Origin: RGIG7450 sp045633565
GTDB taxonomy: Bacteria; Bacillota; Clostridia; RUG12999
Length of the DNA stretch: 64,000 nucleotides
Assembly: GCA_045633565.1 (NCBI GenBank)
Contig: JAZQYO010000007.1
Coordinates: 62,001-126,000, forward strand
Direction of reading: 5' to 3'
Part shown: positions 44,918 through 53,298 of the stretch, in pieces
Numbering within the stretch: the stretch's first letter is position 1
Layout of the letters: each line of letters begins with the position of its first letter
Made by a program: the position numbers and the translations under genes
Notes under the pieces: generated by a model
Told to the model about the DNA's origin: nothing
The model's input: only the letters and a program-made list of their open reading frames with translations
The model's database searches: none

Positions 44918-45598
44918 ATGAAAAAGAAAAAAGTGCTGATAATTTCAGGAATTATTATGGTTTTGCTTGTAGTAGCAGGATGGGCGGTACTTCGTTTCGG
45001 TATAAGCTTTGTTTTTGATAAATATGTTCTTGAAACGGCCCTTTCTTCGTTGGCAGAAGAGGATATTGAGTCTATCATCCGGGATGCTGAAATTTCCGTG
45101 GGTAAAGAGCCTGGAATAATTGGCGAAAAGGGAGAAGAGAAAAAACCGATGCAATCTCAGTCGGGTGATGAAATAAAGCAGGCGCCAAAGCAATCGCAAT
45201 CGGATGGAGAGAAATCAGAAAACTCTGAAAAAGCTTTGTCGGGAGGTAAAAAAACTGCCGGTGGAGAGGGAGCGGGTTCCTCCTCTGTTGCAGGAACAAA
45301 AGGGAAGCTGACAAACGCAGAAATTATTAACAAGGTGATGAAAAGTTCCAGCCTTACAAATAAAATGGCGTCAATGGTGTCCTACGATGATAAAAAAAGA
45401 GTAATATCAATTGTGCTCTCCAACTTTTCAAGGTCAGAACTTTCTGAAATAGCCAAAAATGTAAAAGGGGGATCGGACGCCGGATATGAAGCGAAAATGA
45501 TTGCCGAAGCAAAATCAAGGCTCACCGGAAGCCAGTGGCAGGAGTGCCTCAACATCGCATATAAATATGCTGATCAGATGCGTCCGTATGTAGAATAA
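44918..45598 (+). CDS. Single-pass membrane protein of unknown function
   Basis: 226 residues. One membrane segment lies near the N-terminus (7-33), then a helix, then a low-complexity Ser/Gly/Lys/Gln-rich linker (about 65-130), and a compact C-terminal domain (about 132-226) with NAEIINKVMKSSSLTNKMASMV and GSQWQECLNIAYKYADQM. The C-terminal part is probably outside the membrane. I do not recognise the family. AAAGGAG precedes the ATG, 3 bp after the glycosyltransferase gene, so the two are coupled. Confidence 0.75.
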   Translation: MKKKKVLIISGIIMVLLVVAGWAVLRFGISFVFDKYVLETALSSLAEEDIESIIRDAEISVGKEPGIIGEKGEEKKPMQSQSGDEIKQAPKQSQSDGEKSENSEKALSGGKKTAGGEGAGSSSVAGTKGKLTNAEIINKVMKSSSLTNKMASMVSYDDKKRVISIVLSNFSRSELSEIAKNVKGGSDAGYEAKMIAEAKSRLTGSQWQECLNIAYKYADQMRPYVE

Positions 45599-45651
45599 AA
45601 AACATTGCATAAAAACTATCGCTCTGCACATAATAACACAGGGTGATAAAA

Positions 45652-45774
45652 ATGAATAACAGAAACGAAAATCAGTTTGAAAACAAACAGAACAAAAACC
45701 AGAATCAGAACAACAATAACCAGAACAACAATCAGAACAATAACCAGAACAAAAACGAGAACAACAATAAATAA
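45652..45774 (+). CDS. 40-residue Asn/Gln-rich small protein
   Basis: A frame behind AGGGTG encodes a peptide that is more than two thirds Asn and Gln with a few Lys, Arg and Glu (starts MNNRNENQFENKQNKNQNQ). It is followed by a terminator hairpin at 45793, which supports it as a gene. Short N/Q-rich proteins are seen in spore-forming Firmicutes, and gamma-type small acid-soluble spore proteins are also N/Q-rich, but no SASP motif is visible. Function unknown. Confidence 0.6.
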   Translation: MNNRNENQFENKQNKNQNQNNNNQNNNQNNNQNKNENNNK

Positions 45775-45792
45775 GACTGATTCAAAAAAGTT

Positions 45793-45828
45793 AAAAATGC
45801 GGCAGTTACATATAACCGCCGCATTTTT
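45793..45828 (+). terminator. Terminator after the N/Q-rich gene
   Basis: AAAAATGCGGC / GCCGCATTTTT with a 14-base loop. Confidence 0.8.
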
Positions 45829-45846
45829 ACATAAAAGCAAAATAAA

Positions 45847-45876
45847 AAATGCGTTTGGAAATCCAAACGCATTTTA
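45847..45876 (-). terminator. Terminator of rpmE
   Basis: AAATGCGTTTGG / CCAAACGCATTT with loop AAAT; T-rich on the minus strand. Confidence 0.8.
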
Positions 45877-45904
45877 AATTCTTTATTCTTGCGTAGCAAG
45901 CAAG

Positions 45905-45950
45905 GTTCCGGAGCCCATCGCAATCTTTGATTGCGCTAATGGGTCGGGTT
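45905..45950. repeat. Extended GC-rich hairpin downstream of rpmE
   Basis: GCAATC-TTT-GATTGC (45920-45934) is enclosed by CCCAT/ATGGG and then by CCGG-type pairing of GGTTCCGG with TCGGGTTC. It lies directly after the rpmE stop and before the real terminator. It resembles intergenic REP-like hairpins; no function can be read. Confidence 0.4.
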
Positions 45951-45951
45951 C

Positions 45952-46158
45952 TTATTTTTCTGCCAGGTTGAATTTCTTTCTGAATTTTTCAACACGTCCG
46001 CCGGTGTCAACAAGTTTCTGTTTTCCGGTGAAGAACGGGTGGCATTTAGAACAAATTTCAACACGGATATCGTCTTTTGTGGAGCATGTATCAATAACTT
46101 CTCCGCAAGCACATTTAATCTGTGTGGGTTTGTAATCTGGATGAATTCCTGCCTTCAT
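45952..46158 (-). CDS. rpmE: 50S ribosomal protein L31, zinc-type
   Basis: 68 residues with [20 protein letters not shown] and [20 protein letters not shown], including the CxC and CxxC zinc ligands. GGAAGGAG precedes the ATG; a TTGATT-17-TATAAT promoter lies at about 46200-46228. Confidence 0.96.
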   Translation of the reverse strand: MKAGIHPDYKPTQIKCACGEVIDTCSTKDDIRVEICSKCHPFFTGKQKLVDTGGRVEKFRKKFNLAEK

Positions 46159-46199
46159 TTATATACACTCCTTCCAGCTATAGTCGTAAATATGTTAAT

Positions 46200-46228
46200 A
46201 TTATATCACAACAAAAACAAAAAATCAA
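46200..46228 (-). promoter_or_regulatory. Promoter of rpmE
   Basis: Minus-strand TTGATT and TATAAT are 17 bp apart, about 40 bp upstream of the start codon. End positions are accurate to one or two bases. Confidence 0.7.
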
Positions 46229-46247
46229 GAGTTTTTTTAAATTTTTC

Positions 46248-47582
46248 TTAAAGACCAATTATTGTGCCTGCTATATTGAAGTAAATAACAAGCGAAAGTG
46301 CGTCAACAATGGTTGTTATAAACGGATTTGCCATAACGGCAGGGTCAAACCCCAGCTTGCTTGCAAGCACCGGCAAAAGACATCCGGTTACCTTTGCTGT
46401 CAAAATGGTAAGTAAAATTGTCAGCGATACCACCAACGATACAGTAACTGTGGCACCGTCAAGCCAGATTACTTTGAAAAAAGATGCAACGGCAAGCGTC
46501 AGTCCGCAAAGAATGGCAACACGTGTTTCTTTCCATAAAATTTTGAGTGTGTCCGCAAATTCAATCTCACCTAAAGACAGTCCACGGATTATGGTAACAG
46601 AAGCCTGACTGCCCGAGTTACCGCCAGTACCCATCAGCATGGGAATAAAAGATGTAAGTATAACATGGGCGGCAAGTGCATTCTCAAAGGAACGGATTAT
46701 CATGGTTGTGAATGACGCCGAAAGCATGAGAAGAAGCAGCCACGGAACACGGCTCTTAAACAGTTCAAATGCGCTGGTTTTAAGATAAGGTTTGTCACCC
46801 GGCAAAATAGCCGCCATCTTTTCAATATCCTCTGTAGCCTCTTCCTGCAGGACGTCCATAGCGTCATCGACGGTAACAATACCCACAAGACGTCGGTCAT
46901 CATCTACAACGGGGAGCGCAAGAAAATCGTATTTGTGAAGAGTGTTGGCAACATCCTCTTTATCATCTGTTGTCACGGCATAAATGGGGTTATCTTCCAT
47001 TATATCGCCGATAATATCCTCCTCATCAGCCAAAAGCAGAGCTTTGGCGGTAATAATGCCTACAAGCTTATTATGGTCGTTTGTAACATAACAGGTATAA
47101 ATAGTTTCTTTGTCAAGGCCGGTTTTGCGGATGCGGCGAAGCGCTTCCTTAACGGTCATTTTTCTGCGCAGGCTGACATACTCAATAGTCATAATGCTTC
47201 CTGCACTATCCTCAGGATATTTGAGGATTTGGTTAATCATTTTGCGTTTGTCAGCGTCTGCTGAGCGCAAAATTCTTTTTACTACGTTTGCGGGCATTTC
47301 TTCAATAACGTCAACCGCATCGTCAACATAAAGCTCGTCAATGACAGCTTTGAGCTCGCTGTCGCTGAAGCTGTGAATTAAAAGTTCCTGAAGGTCGGGT
47401 TCTACAAAAGAAAAGGTCTCTGCCGCAAGATCTTTTGGCAAAATCCGAAACACTTTTGCAAGGGATTCCTCCGGAACTTCTTCCATAAAAAGTGCAATAT
47501 CGGCAGGGTTAAGCTCTGCCAGGATTGTTTTGAGCTGAGAGAACTTTTTTTCTTCAAGAAGCACAAGTTCGTTTTCAAACAT
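46248..47582 (-). CDS. mgtE: Magnesium transporter MgtE
   Basis: 444 residues. The N-terminal superhelical domain (1-about 130; ILAELNPADIALFMEEVPEE) precedes two CBS domains (about 135-255; SLRRKMTVKEALRRIR, VVDDDRRLVGIVTVDDAMDV), which close the pore when Mg2+ is bound. Five membrane segments follow (about 280-444) with the pore signature MGTGGNSGSQAS. AAGGAGG precedes the ATG. A leader of about 210 nt with an upstream ORF precedes the gene and probably adds expression control. Confidence 0.95.
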   Translation of the reverse strand: MFENELVLLEEKKFSQLKTILAELNPADIALFMEEVPEESLAKVFRILPKDLAAETFSFVEPDLQELLIHSFSDSELKAVIDELYVDDAVDVIEEMPANVVKRILRSADADKRKMINQILKYPEDSAGSIMTIEYVSLRRKMTVKEALRRIRKTGLDKETIYTCYVTNDHNKLVGIITAKALLLADEEDIIGDIMEDNPIYAVTTDDKEDVANTLHKYDFLALPVVDDDRRLVGIVTVDDAMDVLQEEATEDIEKMAAILPGDKPYLKTSAFELFKSRVPWLLLLMLSASFTTMIIRSFENALAAHVILTSFIPMLMGTGGNSGSQASVTIIRGLSLGEIEFADTLKILWKETRVAILCGLTLAVASFFKVIWLDGATVTVSLVVSLTILLTILTAKVTGCLLPVLASKLGFDPAVMANPFITTIVDALSLVIYFNIAGTIIGL

Positions 47583-47600
47583 TATAATTCCTCCTTTTTA

Positions 47601-47616
47601 GCATACGTGCGTATGC
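47601..47616 (-). promoter_or_regulatory. Hairpin next to the mgtE ribosome site
   Basis: GCATACG/CGTATGC is a perfect 7-bp stem with a 2-base loop, lying about 5 nt upstream of AAGGAGG. With no T-tract it is more likely to affect translation or mRNA folding than to terminate. Confidence 0.45.
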
Positions 47617-47659
47617 CTGATAATAGATAAGAAGTATAATGCAAAGTCTGATATTAAAA

Positions 47660-47755
47660 CTAACGGGGTGGCATAAAAACAAACGCATCTGCGAGAGAAT
47701 TTATGCCGGTTGTTCGCTTAGGGGGCTTTGCACTACTACCGCTTACTGCGTCCAT
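47660..47755 (-). CDS. Leader peptide upstream of mgtE (31 residues, two Pro-Pro motifs)
   Basis: An ATG at 47755 sits 5-8 bp after AGAGGTG and opens 31 codons ending in TAG, 78 bp before mgtE. The peptide begins MDAVSGSSAKPPKRTTGI and ends VFMPPR, so Pro-Pro lies at 11-12 and 29-30. An 8-bp hairpin (47670-47677 with 47700-47707) covers its second half, where a ribosome held at the last Pro-Pro would melt it. Proline-rich leader peptides control Mg2+ transport in enterobacteria (MgtL); this peptide is not visibly homologous, so only the arrangement is comparable. Confidence 0.6.
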   Translation of the reverse strand: MDAVSGSSAKPPKRTTGINSLADAFVFMPPR

Positions 47756-47800
47756 CTTTTTCACCTCTTTAGCATTTTTTGCGCAATGCGCATTACTATC

Positions 47801-47829
47801 ATTTTATAACAAATCTGCCTTTTTGTCAA
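47801..47829 (-). promoter_or_regulatory. Promoter of the mgtE leader
   Basis: TTGACA (47829-47824) and TAAAAT (47806-47801) are 17 bp apart on the minus strand; predicted start near 47795. Confidence 0.8.
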
Positions 47830-47924
47830 TTAAAAAACAAAGTATATCTGCACTATATCATTGTATCTGGAAGAAACCAATAAAATTCAATGTGCATATT
47901 ATACAAAAAACTGTGATTTTTCTA

Positions 47925-47953
47925 TTGACACAGGATTTTTTTTGTGATATAAT
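47925..47953 (+). promoter_or_regulatory. Promoter of rplU-prp-rpmA
   Basis: TTGACA (47925-47930) and TATAAT (47948-47953) are 17 bp apart. Confidence 0.82.
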
Positions 47954-47959
47954 TCTTAA

Positions 47960-48025
47960 TTAGCCGCATGGGTCGGGTTATAAATCCGTTTGATGGTACC
48001 TGGTTATCCGGCGAGTAAGGAAGGA
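47960..48025 (+). promoter_or_regulatory. L21 leader-like RNA element
   Basis: The short leader contains GCCG and CGGC as outer pairing, GGGTCGGGT, GATGGTACC and CCGGCGAG before the ribosome site. Position and size fit the L21 leader found before rplU in Firmicutes, a presumed autoregulatory site. The match is from memory. Confidence 0.5.
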
Positions 48026-48039
48026 TGGAGGAAAAAGAT

Positions 48040-48399
48040 ATGTACGCAGTAATCGAAACCGGCGGTAAACAGTACAAGGTTGAAAAAGGCGATGTAATAC
48101 TTGTTGAAAAACTTGGTATTGAACCCGGTAAAAAGGTTAAATTTGATGTTCTCGCAGTTGTTGACGGTGAAAACACAAAAATCGGTGCTCCTACAGTAAA
48201 AGGTGTTACTGTTGAAGCAGCTCTGCTTGAAAGTGTTAAAGGCAACAAAGTAAGAATTTTCAAATACAAACCTAAAAAAGGCTATCACAAACGTCAGGGT
48301 CACAGACAGCCCCTTGACAAGATAGAAATCAAAGCTATCAAAACTGCAAAGCCCAGAGCTCCCAAGGCTGAAGCGGCTGCAGAAACTACAGAAGAATAA
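48040..48399 (+). CDS. rplU: 50S ribosomal protein L21
   Basis: 119 residues from the ATG at 48040 behind GGAGG. MYAVIETGGKQYKVEKGD and YKPKKGYHKRQGHRQP are typical; an acidic/Ala-rich tail follows. Confidence 0.96.
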   Translation: MYAVIETGGKQYKVEKGDVILVEKLGIEPGKKVKFDVLAVVDGENTKIGAPTVKGVTVEAALLESVKGNKVRIFKYKPKKGYHKRQGHRQPLDKIEIKAIKTAKPRAPKAEAAAETTEE

Positions 48400-48402
48400 G
48401 CT

Positions 48403-48744
48403 ATGACAACCGTGAAGTTTGTTCTGGAGGACGATAGGATTTGCGGCTTTTCGGTATCCGGTCATTCCGGTTATGCCGAACAGGGCAGTGATATTGTCTG
48501 CGCAGCGGTTTCCGCATGCGTCCAGATGCTTGAAAAAAGTATTGCACAGGTAATTGGCGAAGAAAAAGCTTCGTTTAAGGTTTTGGGCGATGCTCAGATA
48601 ACCTGCATGTTACCTGAAAATTTGTCTGAAAAGGAAAAGGAAATCATAAAACCTATGATGGATGGCTTTTTCAGCATGATGCAATCGGTAAACAAACAGT
48701 ACGAAGATTTCTTAACTTTAAAAACGGAGGTAAAAAAATGTTAA
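48403..48744 (+). CDS. prp: Ribosomal-processing cysteine protease Prp
   Basis: 113 residues. [25 protein letters not shown] holds the catalytic His (of GHSGYA) and Cys (of IVCAAVS). Prp removes the N-terminal extension of L27 in Firmicutes. It lies between rplU and rpmA and overlaps rpmA by 7 bp. Confidence 0.93.
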   Translation: MTTVKFVLEDDRICGFSVSGHSGYAEQGSDIVCAAVSACVQMLEKSIAQVIGEEKASFKVLGDAQITCMLPENLSEKEKEIIKPMMDGFFSMMQSVNKQYEDFLTLKTEVKKC

Positions 48745-49019
48745 ATTTAAATTTACAGTTTTTTGCTCATAAAAAGGGTGTTGGTAGTACAAAGAACGGT
48801 CGTGACAGCGAATCCAAAAGACTTGGTGTAAAAAGAGCTGACGGTCAGACAGTACTGGCAGGCAACATTCTTGTTAGACAGAGAGGAACAAAAATTCACC
48901 CCGGCACAAACGTTGGCAAGGGCAGTGATGACACATTGTTCGCTCTGGTAACGGGCAAAGTTAAATTTGAACGTCTCGGCAGAGATAAAAAACAGGTAAG
49001 CGTATATCCTAACGCTTAA
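48738..49019 (+). CDS. rpmA: 50S ribosomal protein L27 precursor
   Basis: 93 residues. The first nine, MLNLNLQFF, are the cleavable extension cut by Prp, leaving [20 protein letters not shown] as the mature start that reaches toward the peptidyl transferase center. GGAGG precedes the ATG, inside prp. Confidence 0.96.
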   Translation: MLNLNLQFFAHKKGVGSTKNGRDSESKRLGVKRADGQTVLAGNILVRQRGTKIHPGTNVGKGSDDTLFALVTGKVKFERLGRDKKQVSVYPNA

Positions 49020-49035
49020 TAAAACTTTAAAGATT

Positions 49036-49065
49036 AAAGCAGAACGAATTTCGTTCTGCTTTTTT
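49036..49065 (+). terminator. Terminator of rplU-prp-rpmA
   Basis: AAAGCAGAACGA / TCGTTCTGCTTT with loop ATT and a T-tract. Confidence 0.88.
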
Positions 49066-49131
49066 ACTTATTTTATGTTGAAAAACAGAAAAAGGTGTGA
49101 TATTATATAATAAGAAGGAGATTGATTTATT

Positions 49132-49647
49132 ATGATGGATATGTTTACCGAATGTCTTCTTAAAAGAAGAAAGCATTTTAAAGAATATGCGATTATTTTT
49201 CTGTTGATTATTTTGGGTTTTGTGGGAACACTTTTTTATCTTCTCTTTATCTGGAGAAGTATAATTTCCGGAGTAGGGTTTGCCGCAGTTGTTGTTATGT
49301 GGTGGGCAATTTCGCTTGGTGTTACAAACCAAAACAAGGAATTTGAATATACAGTTACAAACAGCTATATTGATATAGATGAGATAATTGCACAGAAAAA
49401 GAGAAAACGCCTTATAAGCTTTAACGCAAAGGACATTGAGAAAATGGCGCCCATAGAGCAGCTTGATGAAAATGAAACCTTTGCAAAAACAATTGACGCC
49501 TCCGCACATGACGACAGATTTGACGTTTATTTCATTTCTGCGGTGGTAAAAGGTGAAAAAACAAAAATTTTAGTTAATCCGTCCAGAAAAATGCTGGATA
49601 TTTTAAAAACTTTCAGACCTGAAAATATTATAATAGGTGAAGAGTAA
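49132..49647 (+). CDS. Two-helix membrane protein, probably DUF6106-type
   Basis: 171 residues with two membrane segments (about 18-42 and 44-66), then a soluble cytoplasmic-type domain with YTVTNSYIDIDEIIAQKKRKRLISFNA and KTKILVNPSRKMLDILK. From memory this resembles DUF6106 of Clostridia. The pattern recalls proteins with a PH-like domain after a membrane hairpin. Function unknown. Stop and nnrDE start overlap by one base. Confidence 0.7.
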   Translation: MMDMFTECLLKRRKHFKEYAIIFLLIILGFVGTLFYLLFIWRSIISGVGFAAVVVMWWAISLGVTNQNKEFEYTVTNSYIDIDEIIAQKKRKRLISFNAKDIEKMAPIEQLDENETFAKTIDASAHDDRFDVYFISAVVKGEKTKILVNPSRKMLDILKTFRPENIIIGEE

Positions 49648-51134
49648 TGAAAAAAATAGTTTCGGCTGAAAAAATGCGTCAGCTGGAAAGAAAAGTTTTT
49701 GACCTTGGAGTTGATAGCTTTGCCGTAATGGAAAAAGCGGCATTGCGAATAGCTGACGAAATTGCGGCAAGATTTGATAGTGCGGCGAAAATTATTGCGG
49801 TTTGCGGCAAAGGAAATAACGGTGGAGACGGGCTTGCTGTTGCAAGAATGCTTAAAATGGCGGGTTATGACGTAACCGTATGTTTGCCGTTTGGAGAGCC
49901 GGTAACGGCTGATGCGCAGAAAAATCTTGAAATTGTTAAAAAACTTGATATAAATATAACCCTGCTGACAGATTTTGCCGGATATGATGTTATCGTCGAT
50001 GCGCTTTTAGGGACTGGACTTTCAAAGGATGTAGAGTCTGACATTCCCGAAAAAATAAACTCATCCGGAGCTTATGTGGTGGCTGCGGACATTCCCAGCG
50101 GCATAAATTCGGACACCGGCGAAGTGTGTAAAGCGGCAGTAAAGGCGGACCTCACGGTTGCGCTCGGGTTTAAAAAATACGGCCACTCGGTATACCCCGG
50201 CAAAGAGTATTGCGGAGAGACAGTGGTCTGTGACATAGGGGTTCCGTTTGATGGAGAAAGTGACACATTTGAAACGGATTTGGAGTTTGTTAAAAGCGTA
50301 CTTCCTGCACCGAAAAAGGATGCTCACAAGGGTGATATGGGTAAACTTTCGGTGATTGCGGGAAGCAGAGGATTTACCGGTGCAGCAACTCTTTGCTGCG
50401 AAGCGGCTCTTAAAAGCGGATGCGGGCTTGTAACCCTTTTTACACCTGAAAATCTAAATGAAATTTATGAGAAAAAGCTCACCGAAGCAATGACGCTTCC
50501 TCTTTCGTGTGAAAACTTTATTGATGCAGACCTTGTTTTGGAGCATGCAGACAGACTTAAAAGTGCGGGTGCAGTCATAATCGGACCGGGGCTGGGCAGA
50601 GACACAGATGCCCAAAAGGTAATAAAATTCCTGTTTGAAAATGAAATTCCGATGGTGATAGATGCTGATGGAATAAACGCAGTTTCGGGGAATATAAATG
50701 TATTATACGAGAAAAAAGGTGAGGTTATCCTTACGCCCCACATGGGAGAGTTTTCGCGGCTGACGGGGTTGCCTACAGAGGAAATTCTGTCCGACCGTCT
50801 TGGGCTGGCAAGAAAATTTGCCGCAGAATATGGCGTAACGCTTGTGCTCAAAGGAGCAGGGACTGTTATTGCACTGCCTGACGGAAAGGCGTATATTAAC
50901 CATACCGGCAACAGTGGAATGGCGACCGGCGGAAGCGGAGATGTTCTTTCGGGAATTATAGGAGCATTTTTAGCGAGGGGTATTGGTGCACCCAAAAGTG
51001 CGGTTGCGGCTGTATATATTCACGGTCTTGCCGGGGATATTGCAGCGGAAAAACTGGGATGTGAAAGCATGCTTCCGACAGACATTATAGGGTGTCTGCC
51101 CCATGCACTGATGATAAAAAATCAGGAAAGCTGA
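49647..51134 (+). CDS. nnrDE: Bifunctional NAD(P)HX epimerase/dehydratase
   Basis: 495 residues. The N-terminal YjeF_N epimerase domain (about 1-215; VCGKGNNGGDGLAVARML) is fused to the C-terminal ADP-dependent dehydratase domain (about 220-495; VIAGSRGFTGAATLCCEAAL, TPHMGEFSRLTG, GNSGMATGGSGDVLSG). Together they repair hydrated NADH and NADPH. The gene is translationally coupled to the membrane protein before it. Confidence 0.94.
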   Translation: MKKIVSAEKMRQLERKVFDLGVDSFAVMEKAALRIADEIAARFDSAAKIIAVCGKGNNGGDGLAVARMLKMAGYDVTVCLPFGEPVTADAQKNLEIVKKLDINITLLTDFAGYDVIVDALLGTGLSKDVESDIPEKINSSGAYVVAADIPSGINSDTGEVCKAAVKADLTVALGFKKYGHSVYPGKEYCGETVVCDIGVPFDGESDTFETDLEFVKSVLPAPKKDAHKGDMGKLSVIAGSRGFTGAATLCCEAALKSGCGLVTLFTPENLNEIYEKKLTEAMTLPLSCENFIDADLVLEHADRLKSAGAVIIGPGLGRDTDAQKVIKFLFENEIPMVIDADGINAVSGNINVLYEKKGEVILTPHMGEFSRLTGLPTEEILSDRLGLARKFAAEYGVTLVLKGAGTVIALPDGKAYINHTGNSGMATGGSGDVLSGIIGAFLARGIGAPKSAVAAVYIHGLAGDIAAEKLGCESMLPTDIIGCLPHALMIKNQES

Positions 51135-51182
51135 TTATCAGCCTCCGGATTATAAGGCAACTTTAATTTGGAGGATTTTATC

Positions 51183-51779
51183 ATGAAAAAACTGGGTTTG
51201 GCGATACTTCTGGCGATGTGTGTTTTCTGCGGCTGCGAAAAGCTGCCCACGGCGGATGTAAACAAACGGTGTTACGACACCTTTTCAAACATGACATCTT
51301 TTGCAGCGGAAATAAAGGTCACATCATATTCCAATACTAATACCAGCGACTACAGTGCTGTGCAGTATTATAAATCTCCTGATAAAATGAGGACTGAATC
51401 TCAAGAACTTGTAACTGTTGTAAATGGTGGAAGTATGTGCGTCAAAAATGCAATGACCGGGCAGACTATACGTGCAGAACAATTGCCCAAAACCGATGTG
51501 GATTTTATGTTTTTGCAAAACGTGGTTTCTGCTTATTATCAGGGAGAAGAAACTACGGCTGCAATGGAGTCGGGAAAGGATGCAGAGGTTTTAACGCTCT
51601 CGGTGGAAACGGGACTGTCAAATCCGTATAAAGCGGTGGCAGAGCTTAAAATCCGTGCAGAGGACATGATGCCTCTTTCTCTTGAAATAAAGGGACGGGA
51701 CGGCAAAACCTATACAGAAATAGAATACCTTTCTTTTGAAATAAATAAAGAAATATCAGACGAAATTTTTAATTTCTGA
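51183..51779 (+). CDS. GerS/YdcC-like lipoprotein (LolA-like fold)
   Basis: 198 residues from the ATG at 51183 behind GGAGG. The signal peptide ends FCGC, an unusual lipobox with Phe at -3, making Cys18 the likely lipidated residue. The mature part has the LolA-type pattern: SFAAEIKVTSYSN, YKSPDKMRTE and ADMMPLSLEIKGRDGKTYTEIEYLSFE-like strands, split here. Its place directly before alr matches ydcC-alr in Bacillus and gerS-alr2 in Clostridioides, where the protein serves sporulation or germination. That role is inferred from position and fold. Confidence 0.75.
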   Translation: MKKLGLAILLAMCVFCGCEKLPTADVNKRCYDTFSNMTSFAAEIKVTSYSNTNTSDYSAVQYYKSPDKMRTESQELVTVVNGGSMCVKNAMTGQTIRAEQLPKTDVDFMFLQNVVSAYYQGEETTAAMESGKDAEVLTLSVETGLSNPYKAVAELKIRAEDMMPLSLEIKGRDGKTYTEIEYLSFEINKEISDEIFNF

Positions 51780-51787
51780 GGGAGAAT

Positions 51788-52921
51788 ATGAATAATTACA
51801 CAAAAAGAAGCTGGGCGGAGGTAGACCTTGATGCCCTGAAAAACAACATCAGAAATATTAAAACGTATGTCGGTGAAAAAACCAAGGTGCTTGTTATTGT
51901 AAAAGCCGATGCCTACGGACACGGCGCAGTGCAATCGGCAAAGGCGTTGATTGCAAACGGGGCAGACTGTCTTGGTGTAGCGTTTATTGACGAGGCAGAA
52001 GAACTCAGATGTGCCGGCATAGACGCACCCATTCTCATTTTGGGATACACCTGCCGACAGGATGTTAAAAGAGTTGTTGAAGCTGGGGTTATGCCTACAA
52101 TTTTCAGCTATGACCTGGCGAAAGAATTTTCCAACGAGGCAGTAAAGAGTGGCAAAACTGTTAAAATTCATGTAAAAATAGACAGCGGAATGAACCGGGT
52201 TGGGTTTGAATGCAATGATGCGTCGGTGGAAGAGATTATAAAGATAAAAAATCTGCCGGGCATTGAGATTGAAGGCGTTTTCACACATCTTTCCTGTGCG
52301 GACGGTAAAAATCGTGAATATACTGATATTCAGGTTGGGAAGTTTAAACAGATACTTGAAAAACTAGAGAAAAAAGGTGTAAAAATTCCTGTTAAGCACG
52401 CTTGTAACAGTGCCGGAATAGTTCAGTATCCGGAATATCATTTTGATATGGTGCGATCCGGGATAATAACCTATGGATTACCGCCGTCAGACGAGGTGGA
52501 TGTTTCACCGCTCAAGCTTAAACCTGCAATGACATTTAAAAGTATTGTTGCGCGGGTGTTTGACATAGCGGCGGGCGAAAAAGTAAGTTATGGCGGAACC
52601 TTTTGCCCGGATAAGGATATGAAAGCGGCGGTTGTAACTACCGGATATGCCGACGGATATTCGCGCCTTCTAAGCAATAAGGCGATGGTGACCGTAAATG
52701 GACAGCCTGCAAAAGTTGTTGGACGAATTTGTATGGATCAATGTATTATAGATGTTACAAATGTCAATAATATTAAGGTCGAGGATGAGGTTATAATTGC
52801 CGGTGGTCAGCCGGGCTGCCATACAAGCTTTGATTTTCTTGCAGGGCTTTGCGGTACAATAAGCTATGAGCTTATATGTCTGGTAGGCAAAAGAGTTCCG
52901 CGGATATATCTCGGTGAATAA
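51788..52921 (+). CDS. alr: Alanine racemase
   Basis: 377 residues. Lys39 in VKADAYGHG binds PLP and the Tyr of KVSYGGTF is the second catalytic base. It makes D-alanine for peptidoglycan. GGGAG precedes the ATG. In sporeformers a racemase beside gerS may also act in germination, but this is the only alr in the window and is probably the housekeeping enzyme. Confidence 0.96.
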   Translation: MNNYTKRSWAEVDLDALKNNIRNIKTYVGEKTKVLVIVKADAYGHGAVQSAKALIANGADCLGVAFIDEAEELRCAGIDAPILILGYTCRQDVKRVVEAGVMPTIFSYDLAKEFSNEAVKSGKTVKIHVKIDSGMNRVGFECNDASVEEIIKIKNLPGIEIEGVFTHLSCADGKNREYTDIQVGKFKQILEKLEKKGVKIPVKHACNSAGIVQYPEYHFDMVRSGIITYGLPPSDEVDVSPLKLKPAMTFKSIVARVFDIAAGEKVSYGGTFCPDKDMKAAVVTTGYADGYSRLLSNKAMVTVNGQPAKVVGRICMDQCIIDVTNVNNIKVEDEVIIAGGQPGCHTSFDFLAGLCGTISYELICLVGKRVPRIYLGE

Positions 52922-52937
52922 TTGGGTTAAATTACAT

Positions 52938-52966
52938 TTGCATTTTACATAAAACCGTTGTATAAT
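52938..52966 (+). promoter_or_regulatory. Promoter of mazEF
   Basis: TTGCAT (52938-52943) and TATAAT (52961-52966) are 17 bp apart. Confidence 0.7.
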
Positions 52967-53020
52967 GTAACTAAGCCATTATTTAAGCCTGATAGGCAAC
53001 CAGGAGAGGAGGCGGACGCT

Positions 53021-53296
53021 GTGCCGGAGGTAAAGAAAATATCAATCAGTGTACCACAAACACTGCTTCAAGAGGTTGATGACCTGGTTTCCTGCGAGAA
53101 ATTAAGCCGTAGCCGACTTATTCAGCGTGCCGTCATGTTCTATATAAAGGAGCAGAAAAAAGCACGTCTTTATGAGCAGATGAAAAATGGATACCGGGAA
53201 ATGGCTGATATAAATCTCAGACTCGCCGAAATATGCTTCCCGGCAGACTGCCAGCAGGCAGAAAGCTATGAGGGAAAACTGGCGGAGTGTGACTGA
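53021..53296 (+). CDS. mazE: Antitoxin MazE/EndoAI, ribbon-helix-helix
   Basis: 91 residues from a GTG at 53021, 8 bp after GAGGAGG; upstream in-frame codons overlap the promoter. [22 protein letters not shown] is the DNA-binding ribbon and first helix, [16 protein letters not shown] the second helix. The C-terminal half should wrap the toxin. It likely represses its own promoter. Confidence 0.88.
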   Translation: MPEVKKISISVPQTLLQEVDDLVSCEKLSRSRLIQRAVMFYIKEQKKARLYEQMKNGYREMADINLRLAEICFPADCQQAESYEGKLAECD

Positions 53297-53298
53297 TT

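Noticed and set aside
47583..47795. M-box (Mg2+ riboswitch) before mgtE
   Set aside because: The leader lacks the conserved M-box segments I know, and a uORF with a good ribosome site occupies the middle.
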